From contig NC_087065.1 in assembly GCF_963678635.1 (NCBI RefSeq), positions 19,047,623-19,111,622 of the forward strand: DNA of 64,000 nt, given 5' to 3'. Numbering within the stretch: the stretch's first letter is position 1; each line of letters begins with the position of its first letter. Made by a program: the position numbers and the translations under genes. This document shows positions 49,914 to 61,909 of this stretch, piece by piece. The stretch is from Symsagittifera roscoffensis (taxonomy: Eukaryota > Xenacoelomorpha > Acoela > Convolutidae). The notes under the pieces are model-generated. The model had not been told where the DNA came from. It was given only the letters and a program-made list of their open reading frames with translations, and searched no databases.

Positions 49914-52814
49914 TTACAAGTAAAAAATTTCGTCGAAAATTATTTTGTCATTTATTGTTCCGAGTACGCAAGCGGCGTTCGCAATCTGTATTGCCAGGGA
50001 GATTCTCTGTTTTAAAAAGCTGCCTGCTCTGGGTTCCTCAGTGCATATGCTTAGGTTCTTACAAATCTTGCTCAAAAAAACTTCTGTGCTGGGGCCGGCC
50101 GCGCCCTGAATTTCAAAAGCTAGCGGTTGAAAAAGATATCCATCATTTACAAGATCTTTATATTTGTCAATTTTTCGCTCTTCCGCTTCAGCGGCAGCCG
50201 TACCAGGGTTACAAACAGACCCGGCATTAATCCTACAAGGGGCTAAGGAGTCTACTACCGTTACATCCCACAAGAGCTGCTTACCATCAGCCCATGGAAC
50301 GAGCGTCAAACCGTCTGGTCGCTTCTGATCGGTCCTGTAGAGGTGTCGTGGTTCTAAAACAGACGGAATGTGAGTAGATGATAGACTCTGCTTTATAAGG
50401 GCATTCAGGTTTGAATGCCTAGAGAATCTCCCTGCACTTTTGAGGCAAGAAAGACCATGCCAACCATCCTCGGTAACGTCTTTTCCGCACACGCATTTAT
50501 GCCGTTCGCATATTTTTGATCCTAATCAAAGTCCTATCGCAATTCTGAGTTGTTGGTTCGACAGTTTTAACCTTAAATTTTTGCAGGGGATGACGTTCAA
50601 CCATTGGGATCCAAATCTATCTTGGAACGCGTTGAACCTTTTCACGTCCGTTGGTTCGAGTCGTAAAATCAAGTCTGCAGTTTCGCTGTCAAAAATTGGC
50701 TCCGTCCAATTTTTTTGGATTTCAATTTCCGGAGCCATTTCAATTTTTCCAAGGTCAAACCACCGTTTAAGCGCATCATCATAGGTTCCATCCACATGCT
50801 CCAAACCAAAGATTTCGCTCAAGGCATCTTTCGCTCCTACTGCTGAGGCTAAGAAAGCGGGTAAAGCGAGTAGACGAGCGGAAGAAACGCCCAAGCCACC
50901 TTTGGCTGCCGGGAGAACTGCTTGTAAAAACTGGTTATCATACATTTTCACGTTAGTGACCTTGCATAACGAATTTCTTAGTAATTTATCGTAGCGTTCC
51001 AAAAAATCATTTTGCAAAAAACAAGGGCTCGTACGCAAAAAATATAGGAGTTTTGGCATGCTAAAGCAATTTTTCAGGAGGTAAAAACCATAATGGGCGT
51101 CTAGTTTGTCAATGACATCCGAGATTTTTTCAAGCTCCCTAATTTTTTCGTCGAGTAATTCTTTTCGGCAAAGTTCGCCGATTGGAGATCCTAAAATGAG
51201 GAGTTCTTCTTTTGTTTTTATTTTTATTTTGGGGCATATTTTTCGAAATTGTGTTGAAATTGAATTATACTGTGTACTAGTAACCGGTCCCAAAAAACAA
51301 AGTTCACACTTCTCAGTGTTTAAGCTCAGGCCGTAAATTTGTTCCGATTTCAGAATGTTTTTAAGGTCCCGGAGTACTACCTTATAGTCGTCGGCTAAAT
51401 TCCCATCATCTAAATATCAGATGTTAATTTTCGACTCCAACTGTTTGACTAGTGTATGAATTGTTTCCGCAAAAAGGGGTGGGGCTTCAGGATCACCTTG
51501 CTGAGTTCCGTCTTCTGACATTATGACAGAGCTTCCGTAAAAAAGGTAACTAGGTTTAGCATACGCGCAATGGGTGTAATTATATAATTCGGGGCGATTT
51601 GAAAAAACATGATTCAGCATTGTTTCTCTGTTTAAAGAGTTGAAGGCATTCTTAAAATCTAGTTTTAAAAGAACAGTACATTTTGGATTGTCGTCGCGTT
51701 CAATTAGGTTTCGAAACGAGTGCGCAGCTATTTCTGCTCCTCGTTTGGTACCGCATCCTACCTGTACGTTTCCGAAAAAATTTTGTCGCTCGGAGAGGGC
51801 CTTGCTTCCAGCGCATTTAGACGCGATACGTCTCAGCGTGTTGCCTATGGCAATCGGTCTCAACCCTCCGTCTATTTTTATGAGGGCGATAAGCTTTGCG
51901 CCAAAAAAGAAAGGTCTTAGTGGTTCCGGTATTTTGCCATCTCCAATGAGGTTTATCAGCTTAGTAAGCGATTTCAGAAAATTAAGTCCTGCACTGCCAT
52001 TCGACTTACTAACAAGATCTTTAAAAATTTGAGGAAATATTTTATCAGGACCTGCTGCTGATCCGTTTGGAAAGGACATTATCGCTTTGTATAGGTCGAA
52101 ATCGGTTACGAAAAAACTATCCAACTTTTCTGGATTTGGAGCTGCAAATTTGGCTCGCTGCGGGTGCTTAGATAACAATTTTTGATAGTTATCAGTTGAA
52201 AAAGGAGCTATTTTGTCATCCGAAGCAGCAAGCCTTATTCCTCCCTTTACATTTCCTTCATCGAGCTTACTACTTATTAACTTTATTCTCTGCTCGAGGT
52301 CACTCAGAGGCGGGCTTGAAACTTGGGGATGGGGTTTTGGAAGTGACACGTCATTTGCTCGAATTTTTTTATTTATCAAAGAGCTCATGCTTGTGGTCTG
52401 TTTGCGTCCACTTCTTTTCGGTTGCTCCAAAAAAAACAAGAACGACGTTAAAAAAATTAGCCATTTTGTAACATCTTCTACATTGTAGACGATGTCATTT
52501 ATTTTGTCCGACAGATTTTCCGCCAAGGGAACACGCGAGTCTTTTGGTACTCTCTTGAGTACTCGGACATTTGAGATGGTTGTATTAACATAATTGTCTA
52601 GCACTAAATCATTACCTATTGTTGCTTTATTAACAGATTTTACATCAACGCATAAAGGACACTGAAACCATTGGGTTTTCTTAGAGTCGCTAAGAGAAAT
52701 ATTTACACAACTGATATGATACCAACTAGAACAACAATCACATTTAATCCAATTTATCAGTCCTGAAGGTTTTAAGCAATCTTTGCTTGTACACTCTTTG
52801 TTGTTTTTCCTCAT
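49914..52814 (-). pseudogene. LINE polyprotein: PHD-like finger, reverse transcriptase, restriction-like C-terminus
   Basis: One frame of 967 codons from MRKNNKECTSKDC with two in-frame TGA codons, at 51417-51419 (just before YLDDG) and 50526-50528 (before LGSKICERHKCVCGKD). N-terminus: PHD-type Cys/His finger (residues ~8-56; HisCys pair in WYHISC). Middle: RT blocks GSAAGPDKIFPQIF, LRPIAIGNTLRRI, DFKNAFNSL, QQGDPEAPP and the catalytic YLDD. C-terminus: CVCGKDVTEDGWHGLSC zinc-knuckle-like motif with RFSRHSNLNALIK, then RPDGLTLVPW and WDVTVVD, the arrangement of a PD-(D/E)XK nuclease as in R2/R4/NeSL-type non-LTR elements. The two stops suggest a recently inactivated copy; otherwise the frame is intact. 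The exact clade is uncertain. Confidence 0.88.
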
Positions 52815-52917
52815 CTTGACGCAGCATAAAGGTAAAAAAAAGGATTTTGACTGGACTTTAGGGGACTGAACTAACCCATGATAAGCGGTTTGTGGGAATT
52901 TTACAAATCAGCAAATA

Positions 52918-52942
52918 AAAAAAAAAAAAAAAAAAAAAAAAA
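52918..52942. repeat. A-homopolymer run
   Basis: About 25 consecutive A on the plus strand, near the 5' side of the minus-strand retrotransposon, so it is not that element's poly-A tail. Confidence 0.95.
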
Positions 52943-53210
52943 GACAACTTAATTAATTTAAAAGGTTAAAAGGCAGCATAAAGGTTAAAAATCAAAAACA
53001 AGGAACAATCTCACCCGAGCTCAGCAGGCTCAGCGGCGCACCACCAGACTTCTCAAGCCAGTTCCAGTTCCCCACCTCCCCACAGAAAGCCACTTGACAG
53101 ACCTGTCTCTAAAATCCCTCAGAGGGCGCTCCACATACAGGCACAAACATCAAACATAACAAATCTATTTAATAAGTTTATCACAACAATTAGGCTAATA
53201 AATTAGGCTA

Positions 53211-54596
53211 ATAAACTACATAAGAACTAAAATAAGCTTCGCGCTCCTGAGGAGCTCTATACTTTGTATAAGGGGGTGCAGATCGCTACGCAAAGCTCAA
53301 TTTATCGACAACTCCATAAGCGCTATTGTGGAGGAAAGACGGCTAAGATAAATTAACATAACGACGATGCTTTTAATGCTGATTTATGACTTCATTGCTG
53401 ATGTATATGCATTTTTATATCGCTGGTATGGCCCTATCCAGCTTGTGCACTTACCGTAACTAAACGGAAGGGCCCCTTTTGTAATTTAGTTTTTTTTTTT
53501 AAATTACATATGATACAATGTGTTTGATCTGACGTTATATGAGGAGGAACGGTATCGTCAGATTGTCACGAATTAGCAAACAATGTAACATTCGCCCGGA
53601 AGATACATATCGACGGAAAATAAAACTAAGTCCTAAGACGACTGGCCAACGTCTAAACAGAGCTTTACATGCTTTTAACCGTCTCTACCAAGTCAGTACT
53701 TTCGGTGGTCTTTCTAACATCGGGTCGACAAAAAACGTAACTGCCTTCGGCTTCGGTCAAAACACTCAAATTAACTAGATTACATGCAGAAATAGTGAGC
53801 TCATGGCTGGGTCTCAGTATCCTCAGACCACGAGGTCACTCCTAAAATCAGGGCTACTACTACTTATTGAATTATTATTGTTTTTGTTCAGTAGATAAAA
53901 ATCATCATCTCCATCGAAGATGGATGAACCCTTTCCCCCAACTCCTAGCTTCTCATTGTAACATTCGCCCGGAAGATACATATCGACGAAAAATAAAACT
54001 AAGTCCTAAGACGACTGGCTGACGTCTAAACAGAGCTTTATATGCTTTTCACCGTCTCTACCCAGCCAGTACTTTCGGTGGTCTTTTCTAACATCGGGTC
54101 GACAAAAAACGTTACTGCTTTCGGCTTCGGTCAAAACACTCAAATTAACTTAATTACATGCAGAAATAGTGAGCTCATGGCTGGGTCTCAGCATCCCCAG
54201 ACCACGAGGTCACTCCTAAAAACAGGGCTACTTTTATTTATTGAATTATTATTGTTTTTGTTCAGTAGATAAAAATCATCATCTCCATCGAAGATGGATC
54301 AATCCTTTCCCCCAACTCCTAGCTTCTCATCCTTATCAAAATGAATCCAGTTGTTAATTAAATTCAATTCAGGATATGACAAGAAGCTAAAAGTTCATAT
54401 AAAGTAATAAAAGTTTCAGTCCCGAAACCCTTCCGGATTCTTGAATCCACTGAATCAAGCACGTTAAACTTGACTTCTCCGTAACCCGGAAGGCTGTCTT
54501 CCACTCTTCACCGTTGTTCGCAAAGGCCTTGCAACTAATGTAGCGACACAATAGTTGCAACTTGGAACGTTCTCTGTTAACTCCGTGTTAACTCCG
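53211..54596. repeat. Repeat unit U, copy 1, with a nested 373-bp tandem duplication
   Basis: From CTACATAAGAACTAAAATAA to GTTAACTCCGTG. The 373-bp sub-block starting TGTAACATTCGCCCGGAAGA occurs twice in tandem (53584-53956 and 53957-54329). Short frames (for example 53539-53778) repeat in all copies but are short, have no recognisable domain and are not called as genes. More G+C-rich than the NFAT5 introns. Confidence 0.9.
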
Positions 54597-55650
54597 CATT
54601 GCTAGTAGTTGGAAAGTTTGCTCCTAGTACTGGAAAGTTTGCATCTATAAACTACATAAGAACTAAAATAAGCTTCGCGCTCCTGAGGAGCTCTATACTT
54701 TGTATAAGGGGGTGCAGATCGCTACGCAAAGCTCAATTTATCGACAACTCCATAAGCGCTCTTGTGGAGGAAGGACGGCTAAGATAAATTAACATAACGA
54801 CGATGCTTTTAATGCTGATTTATGACTTCATTGCTGATGTATATCCATTTTTATATCGCTGGTATGGCCCTATCCAGCTTGTGCACTTACCGTAACTAAA
54901 CGGAAGGGCCCCTTTTGTAATTTAGTTTTTTTTTTTAAATTACATATGATACAATGTGTTTGATCTGACGTTATATGAGGAGGAACGGTATCGTCAGATT
55001 GTCACGAATTTGCAAACAATGTAACATTCGCCCGGAAGATACATATCGACGGAAAATAAAACTAAGTCCTAAGACGACTGGCTGACGTCTAAACAGAGCT
55101 TTATCTGCTTTTCACCGTCTCTACCAAGCCAGTACTTTCGGTGGTCTTTTCTAACATCGGGTCGACAAAAAACGTTACTGCTTTCGGCTTCGGTCAAAAC
55201 ACTCAAATTAACTTAATTACATGCAGAAATAGTGAGCTCATGGCTGGGTCTCAGCATCCCCAGACCACGAGGTCACTCCTAAAAACAAGGCTACTTTTAT
55301 TTATTGAATTATTATTGTTTTTGTTGAGTAGATAAAAATCATCATCTCCATCGAAGATGGATCAACCCTTTCCCCCAACTCCTAGCTTCTCATCCTTATC
55401 AAAATGAATCCAGTTGTTAATTAAATTCAATTCAGGATATGACAAGAAGCTAAAAGTTCATATAAAGTAATAAAAGTTTCAGTCCCGAAACCCTTCCGGA
55501 TTCTTGAATCCACTGAATCAAGCACGTTAAACTTGACTTCTCCGTAACCCGGAAGGCTGTCTTCCACTCTTCACCGTTGTTCGCAACGGCCTTGCAACTA
55601 ATGTAGCGACACAATAGTTGCAACTTGGAACGTTCTCTGTTAACTCCGTG
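54597..55650. repeat. Repeat unit U, copy 2, including the unfilled insertion site
   Basis: Starts with the 58-bp hairpin-derived sequence also at 49651-49708, then continues directly into CTACATAAGAACTAAAATAA and runs to GTTAACTCCGTGATTCG. Only scattered differences from copy 1 (roughly a few per hundred bases). It has a single 373-bp sub-block. Confidence 0.9.
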
Positions 55651-56768
55651 ATTCGCTGTCGTTTTTCAATCACAATTTCCGTTCTTCTCGCAATCGCTAC
55701 TAATGTTGTTCCGTTTCTTTTTAGCTTTTCTGCCAAAAATGGCCGTTTCTGACGTTTCTCAGAAATGTTACGTCATCACTTCGAAAATTTAAAATTTCAA
55801 AATACCAGAATATCTTGACCTTCACCGTTCTACTAATCATCCGAATAACGTCGTTAATCCTTCAAAATCACTAACTCGGAAGGTCCGCTGCTAAAAATTC
55901 TTAAACTGCAGAGATTGCATTTTGTCCATTCTGGTCGAATGTCACATACTCCCCGGACAGTCCGGTCAATGTCCTCATTGAATCACGCAATGTTCGTAAA
56001 ATAGATACAGTGTCATCTAACAGAATTTACAAAATGCACGAAATTACTTTTATCCACGTCACATCGACTCACTGCAGAATATAAATGGTATCATACCACA
56101 TCACTATAGCCTTCAAATTTTTTCATTAATCTGCACATTGAGGATATGACCTAAGATAAAACATATTTTCTGACTTCCAATGTCAATGTCCCGATTAAAA
56201 CTTTTTCTCTTAGATTTAAAAGATGTTGGTTTGCAGGACAATCCTGCCAACCAACAAGCTAAAATTATCCTACTATGCTTCTTCCCTTCGGAAATCTTGC
56301 TTGTTATTGTCCTGAATATTAAAACTAAGAAACTCTGTGGTTAGAAAGAAGAATGAAACAATCTCCCTCTTCGAGAGATTACCCAAGCCTTCCATGTCAC
56401 CACAAAGTGATCAGTTCTCCTAGCTGATTAAAAACAGTCATGTAGGCTGGAATATTTAAATATACTCCTTCACTCAAGCCTTTCTAAATAAATAGTAAGT
56501 CAGTGTCTCTAAAACCACTCAACTAAAATCAAAATTGCAAATTTATAAATGCAAAAATTTCAAAACTCAACTAAATGTTTCAGTTTTCAATTACAACTTG
56601 GTTGCTTGGTTTCTCACTTGAGTTTTTTCACACACATAAAACAATTCTGAGTTTTAACTTTCTCTTCATCACTCCTTTGTTTTCTTCTTTTTTCGTCGTA
56701 TAGAAGTTCTAAAACTTCTAAATTCTTCTAATTTCGTCTCTTTTTGCATCTTGTTTTTCGGTCATTCG
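55651..56768. other. Spacer between repeat U and the virus-like block
   Basis: About 1.1 kb without recognised genes. The small minus-strand frame 55527-55736 straddles the edge of repeat U and has no recognisable feature. It may belong to the element on its right as downstream noncoding sequence. Confidence 0.4.
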
Positions 56769-57173
56769 TCAATGTTCCATTTCTTCCTCCTGTGATACTG
56801 ACTCTGCACTCTCAGTTTCCGTATCCTGCAACACGTCGTTAGCTATCCTGACGCTGCTGGAAGCCGTCCTCCAACACTTCTGCTCTTCTACCCTCTGTTT
56901 GCAACAAGGTAGGGGATCCACGTTAGATTCTCTGTTCCTGCAGAAGCTGTTGTGGAGACACAACGTCACGTTTCTCTCCAAATCTTCCTTTAACATCTCT
57001 GCCTTCTCCTTTCCACTACGTTCACTCGTCCTGGAAATCCTTTTCACAGCGGTGGTCACTGCATTCCGATGAGTCACGAGAGCTCGCTTGAAAGCTCCTG
57101 CTCCAATGTCCAGCTGATATTCACTGTACACCCTGCCGCGCTTCGACATATGCTTTTTCGCATATTCGTACAA

Positions 57174-59387
57174 TCATGCAGTCATGTTAGCTCTGAACCA
57201 TGGCATCAATCGTTTCCTTGCCCATATCTTCTTCACTTCCATCGGAATGTTTAGAATTTTGCCCATTGTCTCAAAAAGATCTAAATCTTTTAGACAATCT
57301 AATTTCCGCAACTGTTCCCTCGTCGGTGCCTCCTGTCTATTATTTTCTCTCAAATGAGCTTCCAGCCATCGTATCGCCATCATAACTCCCACTATCACTA
57401 TTGTCATGGGCTGTGATGAATCTGGTAAACCCATGGAGAGCAGCTCTCCAGAGTCCCAGATCAACATCAGATTACTACGCTTGGGATACCACCAGGTCTG
57501 CAGCAAGCAGTGGCAAGGAAACTCGTCATGCGTCAACATGATGCTCCTCCAATTACGTTTTCCCGAAGCTTCCAGTAATGGTTCCACTTCCATCATCACT
57601 CGGTGGACTTCATCATTCTCGTCTACTGCATTGTAATCTGTGACAGTTGATCCTCTCTGTTTCTGTCTCTCAAAGTCACTGAAGTTCCCGCTCTTATATC
57701 TCATGAACTTCTTTCCTAGTATTGACTCCAACTCTTCCTTGGTTCTCTCTGGAACTGCTGAGAACATCTTACATAGCAACTCGTAAGACTTCTCGATAAT
57801 TCTCGCCAGTCTCACACACTTCGGCACTGAGAAGACTTGATCCACGATCGTTCTCGTACTCTTTACGTCCACAGCCACGAAATGAACAGGGTATCTGCTC
57901 TTGCACATTGGAGCCAATGTTGAACCCACCAAATATCGTGCTCCTGATGGTCTACAATAAGTCTCACTGTGTCTAATGTTCCTTTCCGTCTCGATTGCTT
58001 CCCTCCATTTTCCTATGTATTTCTGCTCAGTCTGCAGAACTCCTGGGAACACTTCTACACTGATGGCTGTGACCATCTCATGTTTCTGTTCTAGATTCAA
58101 TAGTGACTCTAAAGAACCAAACATGCTGTAGAATCCTAGTGCAGTCACTAGATTCACCTCGGTTCCTCCATGGCAATTTGCTATCAGTTCCGTTTCTGTT
58201 CTTGCTTTCATCACTACGTTTCCAAACAATACCGTCAATTGCTTTTGTTGTTTCTCCAGGGTCTTCACACAATCCAGGCCTCCACAAACGTGACCCTCCA
58301 GTCCACAGACTTCCGCCAGACAGCTACCAGGTTTGACCCAGTCTTCTGGTCCCCAGCCAGGCAACTCCACTTTATCTTCTCCGTTGCTCCTAGAGGCCGT
58401 TATCATCACATTATACATGATGTTGAGGTCACGCAGGTTACAATCTGCATTCAGTTCCCTCTGCACGTCTTGTGTCGCTCGCAATATTGAGTCAGCGTTG
58501 GGACTAGGACACCATGATGGCCTCATCAATTCCCACACTGCCATCAAGCTCGTTCTCAGTAACTCATCTGAGAACCCCAACCCAAACTCCACTCTTTTAT
58601 CAGATTTTGGTACTGAAGGTGCAGTCACCTCTTCTTCCAAGACCAGTCCAAATTTGGCCTGTGGATTGTTAACGCTCTTAATCGTTACAATTCTGGACGT
58701 CCAGAATCTTAGCAACACCGCCTGCTCGTAATCGAAGAAGCAGTCGCCTATGTCTTCGCTCAGGAAAGGGTTGTACGCTATCCCTATGATCCCGGATACG
58801 TAGCTATACGATTTCTTCTTGATCGGTCCACAGTATTCACTGGATTTCGGCAATGCCCCCATAGATTCTTTAGCGAGTCTCAGCTCTTTGTTTGAGAATC
58901 TCCTGATTTCGTCTATCTTTCTCATGGGTTCTAATTCCTCGGGTTCTTTCATGTTTACCCTCATCGGTTTACTTTGCTGCATATCCAGCAGTGCTAGCAA
59001 GAATAAGGCTTTCGCTCGCTCATCGCCTTCCCTCAACATCTTAACACAAGTGTTCAATGCAGGTACTGAAATCTGCTCTATCAGAAATCGAATGAAACAG
59101 AGAGCGTCTCTCCGCTTCGCACACGCTACTGCTGCTCCCTCTTGGACTATCAGATCCCTCAGGTTCGTCATAAGGAAAACCTTCTCCTCTTTTGACCTCT
59201 TCCTTTCTTCTGAAACATATTCTTCGCGAGTCAGTCCTATCATGCACCAGGCGAACCTGAGTTGTAACTCTGTTCTTACATAAGGTACTGCCACTAGAGC
59301 ATGTATTTTTGGCGTAGTCCTCATTTCTTCTTCGAAATACCTTAATACCACTGCTTTCCATGGAAGGCTCACCAACTGCTCCATCAT
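57174..59387 (-). CDS. Virus-like block, third protein region (~737 residues), unrecognised
   Basis: A long frame starting MMEQLVSLPWKAVVLRYFEE. Largely helical-looking N-terminal half (RRDALCFIRFLIEQISVPAL), a Cys/Gly cluster CGLEGHVCGGLDC near the middle, and no signal peptide or membrane segment. No catalytic motif recognised. A partial second copy lies within 60157-61050 as a consequence of the duplication. A short Glu/Ser-rich tail segment lies beyond it at 56769-57173. Confidence 0.45.
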   Translation of the reverse strand: MMEQLVSLPWKAVVLRYFEEEMRTTPKIHALVAVPYVRTELQLRFAWCMIGLTREEYVSEERKRSKEEKVFLMTNLRDLIVQEGAAVACAKRRDALCFIRFLIEQISVPALNTCVKMLREGDERAKALFLLALLDMQQSKPMRVNMKEPEELEPMRKIDEIRRFSNKELRLAKESMGALPKSSEYCGPIKKKSYSYVSGIIGIAYNPFLSEDIGDCFFDYEQAVLLRFWTSRIVTIKSVNNPQAKFGLVLEEEVTAPSVPKSDKRVEFGLGFSDELLRTSLMAVWELMRPSWCPSPNADSILRATQDVQRELNADCNLRDLNIMYNVMITASRSNGEDKVELPGWGPEDWVKPGSCLAEVCGLEGHVCGGLDCVKTLEKQQKQLTVLFGNVVMKARTETELIANCHGGTEVNLVTALGFYSMFGSLESLLNLEQKHEMVTAISVEVFPGVLQTEQKYIGKWREAIETERNIRHSETYCRPSGARYLVGSTLAPMCKSRYPVHFVAVDVKSTRTIVDQVFSVPKCVRLARIIEKSYELLCKMFSAVPERTKEELESILGKKFMRYKSGNFSDFERQKQRGSTVTDYNAVDENDEVHRVMMEVEPLLEASGKRNWRSIMLTHDEFPCHCLLQTWWYPKRSNLMLIWDSGELLSMGLPDSSQPMTIVIVGVMMAIRWLEAHLRENNRQEAPTREQLRKLDCLKDLDLFETMGKILNIPMEVKKIWARKRLMPWFRANMTA

Positions 59388-61909
59388 TTCTGCCTGTATG
59401 TCAGACGACGCTAAAGTCCCTTACGCCTTCTGCTTGAGGGTGGTGCCTTGCAACATCGTTTCCAGATAACCCTCCATGGCTTTTCCGTCTTCCAGGGCCA
59501 TCACATACCCTCTAGCCGAGTTTCGGTATTCTAACATCTCCATGTATCCACCGGTGGGTTCATCTATCGACACAGTCTCCGACACTGTTAGTCGGTTATA
59601 TTCCACTGGTACTAGTTGTCCTGCGACACTTCCCTTTCCGTGATTCATGGGAGATGGCTTAAAGTCTTTCATTGAGCTCTCTCCACATTGGCTGAGTATT
59701 TCCATTTCTAAGGTTGCTCCAGTCAGAGTTCGGTCACTCCTTTTGGATTTATAACCTGTTGACTTTATCCCCGCCATGAGAATGGGTGGCACCATCGCTA
59801 TATCAGTTAACATTTTATCTGTGCCAGGCAGTTGATAATCACCTTGCCCCAAATCCATGACCTCCTCGACTCGTTTCCTTTTCGCTGAGTTAACAGCTTT
59901 CATCGATATCTCCGAATCCACCTTCGTCTTTCCGACTCTCCTCGGCATCACTCTGCTGCCTAACTTCATTTTCATCGCCTTGATTTTATCAATCACCAAT
60001 TTTGATCGCATCGTCCCTCTCCTGGTTCTTGACAGATACACCACCTCTCCTTTATCGTCCTGCGGTGTCATCTTGATGGGAGAATTCGCTTCACTTTCAT
60101 CAGTGGCCGAGTCGATCAACAACTCACTCAGTCTCCCTTCACAATCATCAAGCTTGTCAAGGACTTCCCTCATCAAGGGTTGGTTGAGACCCGTTTTCAG
60201 AATGGACTGGGTCCCATAGCTCTGAACCAGTCCAGACTTCTTCCATAAACTCCACTCTTTTATCAGATTTTGGTACTGAAGGTGCAGTCACCTCTTCTTC
60301 CAAGACCAGTCCAAATTTGGCCTGTGGATTGTTAACGCTCTTAATCGTTACAATTCTGGACGTCCAGAATCTTAGCAACACCGCCTGCTTGTAATCGAAG
60401 AAGCAGTCGCCTATGTCTTCGCTCAGGAAAGGGTTGTACGCTATCCCTATGATCCCGGATACGTAGCTATACGATTTCTTCTTGATCGGTCCACAGTATT
60501 CACTGGATTTCGGCAATGCCCCCATAGATTCTTTAGCGAGTCTCAGCTCTTTGTTTGAGAATCTCCTGATTTCGTCTATCTTTCTCATGGGTTCTAATTC
60601 CTCGGGTTCTTTCATGTTTACCCTCATCGGTTTACTTTGCTGCATATCCAGCAGTGCTAGCAAGAATAAGGCTTTCGCTCGCTCATCGCCTTCCCTCAAC
60701 ATCTTAACACAAGTGTTCAATGCAGGTACTGAAATCTGCTCTATCAGAAATCGAATGAAACAGAGAGCGTCTCTCCGCTTCGCACACGCTACTGCTGCTC
60801 CCTCTTGGACTATCAGATCCCTCAGGTTCGTCATAAGGAAAACCTTCTCCTCTTTTGACCTCTTCCTTTCTTCTGAAACATATTCTTCGCGAGTCAGTCC
60901 TATCATGCACCAGGCGAACCTGAGTTGTAACTCTGTTCTTACATAAGGTACTGCCACTAGAGCATGTATTTTTGGCGTAGTCCTCATTTCTTCTTCGAAA
61001 TACCTTAATACCACTGCTTTCCATGGAAGGCTCACCAACTGCTCCATCATTTCTGCCTGTATGTCAGACGACGCTAAAGTCCCTTACGCCTTCTGCTTGA
61101 GGGTGGTGCCTTGCAACATCGTTTCCAGATAACCCTCCATGGCTTTTCCGTCTTCCAGGGCCATCACATACCCTCTAGCCGAGTTTCGGTATTCTAACAT
61201 CTCCATGTATCCACCGGTGGGTTCATCTATCGACACAGTCTCCGACACTGTTAGTCGGTTATATTCCACTGGTACTAGTTGTCCTGCGACACTTCCCTTT
61301 CCGTGATTCATGGGAGATGGCTTAAAGTCTTTCATTGTGCTCTCTCCACATTGGCTGAGTATTTCCATTTCTAAGGTTGCTCCAGTCAGAGTTCGGTCAC
61401 TCCTTTTGGATTTATAACCTGTTGACTTTATCCCCGCCATGAGAATGGGTGGCACCATCGCTATATCAGTTAACATTTTATCTGTGCCAGGCAGTTGATA
61501 ATCACCTTGCCCCAAATCCATGACCTCCTCGACTCGTTTCCTTTTCGCTGAGTTAACAGCTTTCATCGATATCTCCGAATCCACCTTCGTCTTTCCGACT
61601 CTCCTCGGCATCACTCTGCTGCCTAACTTCATTTTCATCGCCTTGATTTTATCAATCACCAATTTTGATCGCATCGTCCCTCTCCTGGTTCTTGACAGAT
61701 ACACCACCTCTCCTTTATCGTCCTGCGGTGTCATCTTGATGGGAGAATTCGCTTCACTTTCATCAGTGGCCGAGTCGATCAACAACTCACTCAGTCTCCC
61801 TTCACAATCATCAAGCTTGTCAAGGACTTCCCTCATCAAGGGTTGGTTGAGACCCGTTTTCAGAATGGACTGGGTCCCATAGCTCTGAACCAGTCCAGAC
61901 TTCTTCCAT
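58584..61909. repeat. 1,663-bp direct tandem duplication inside the virus-like block
   Basis: 58584-60246 and 60247-61909 are almost identical; only a few substitutions are visible. Both ends carry a short AAAC(T/G)CCACTCT match, consistent with a microhomology-driven duplication. A tandem assembly error cannot be excluded. Confidence 0.93.

Larger units (their letters stand above)
49709..53210 (-). mobile_element. Non-LTR retrotransposon insertion
   Basis: The insert is bounded by the hexamer ATAAAC on the left (49703-49708) and again on the right (53211-53216). The unfilled arrangement, TCTATAAACTACATAAG, survives at 54646-54662, so ATAAAC looks like a target-site duplication of about 6 bp. 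Inside are the reverse transcriptase region (49914-52814, minus), about 200 bp of presumptive 3' flank without a poly-A tail, and about 400 bp of 5' flank with an A25 run on the plus strand (52918-52942) and a more G+C-rich piece (53020-53130). Confidence 0.8.

Noticed and set aside
52918-52942. Poly-A run as the tail of the retrotransposon
   Set aside because: It lies on the wrong side: the element is on the minus strand and the run is at its 5' side on the plus strand.
53539-53778. Small protein gene MRRNGIVRLSRISKQ... in repeat U (also in related forms at 54042-54272 and 55141-55335)
   Set aside because: The frame changes length and start between copies, has no recognisable domain and appears to follow repeat duplication rather than coding constraint.
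57200-59283. Plus-strand open frames opposite the virus-like block
   Set aside because: They are antisense shadows of the longer minus-strand frames and are duplicated with them.
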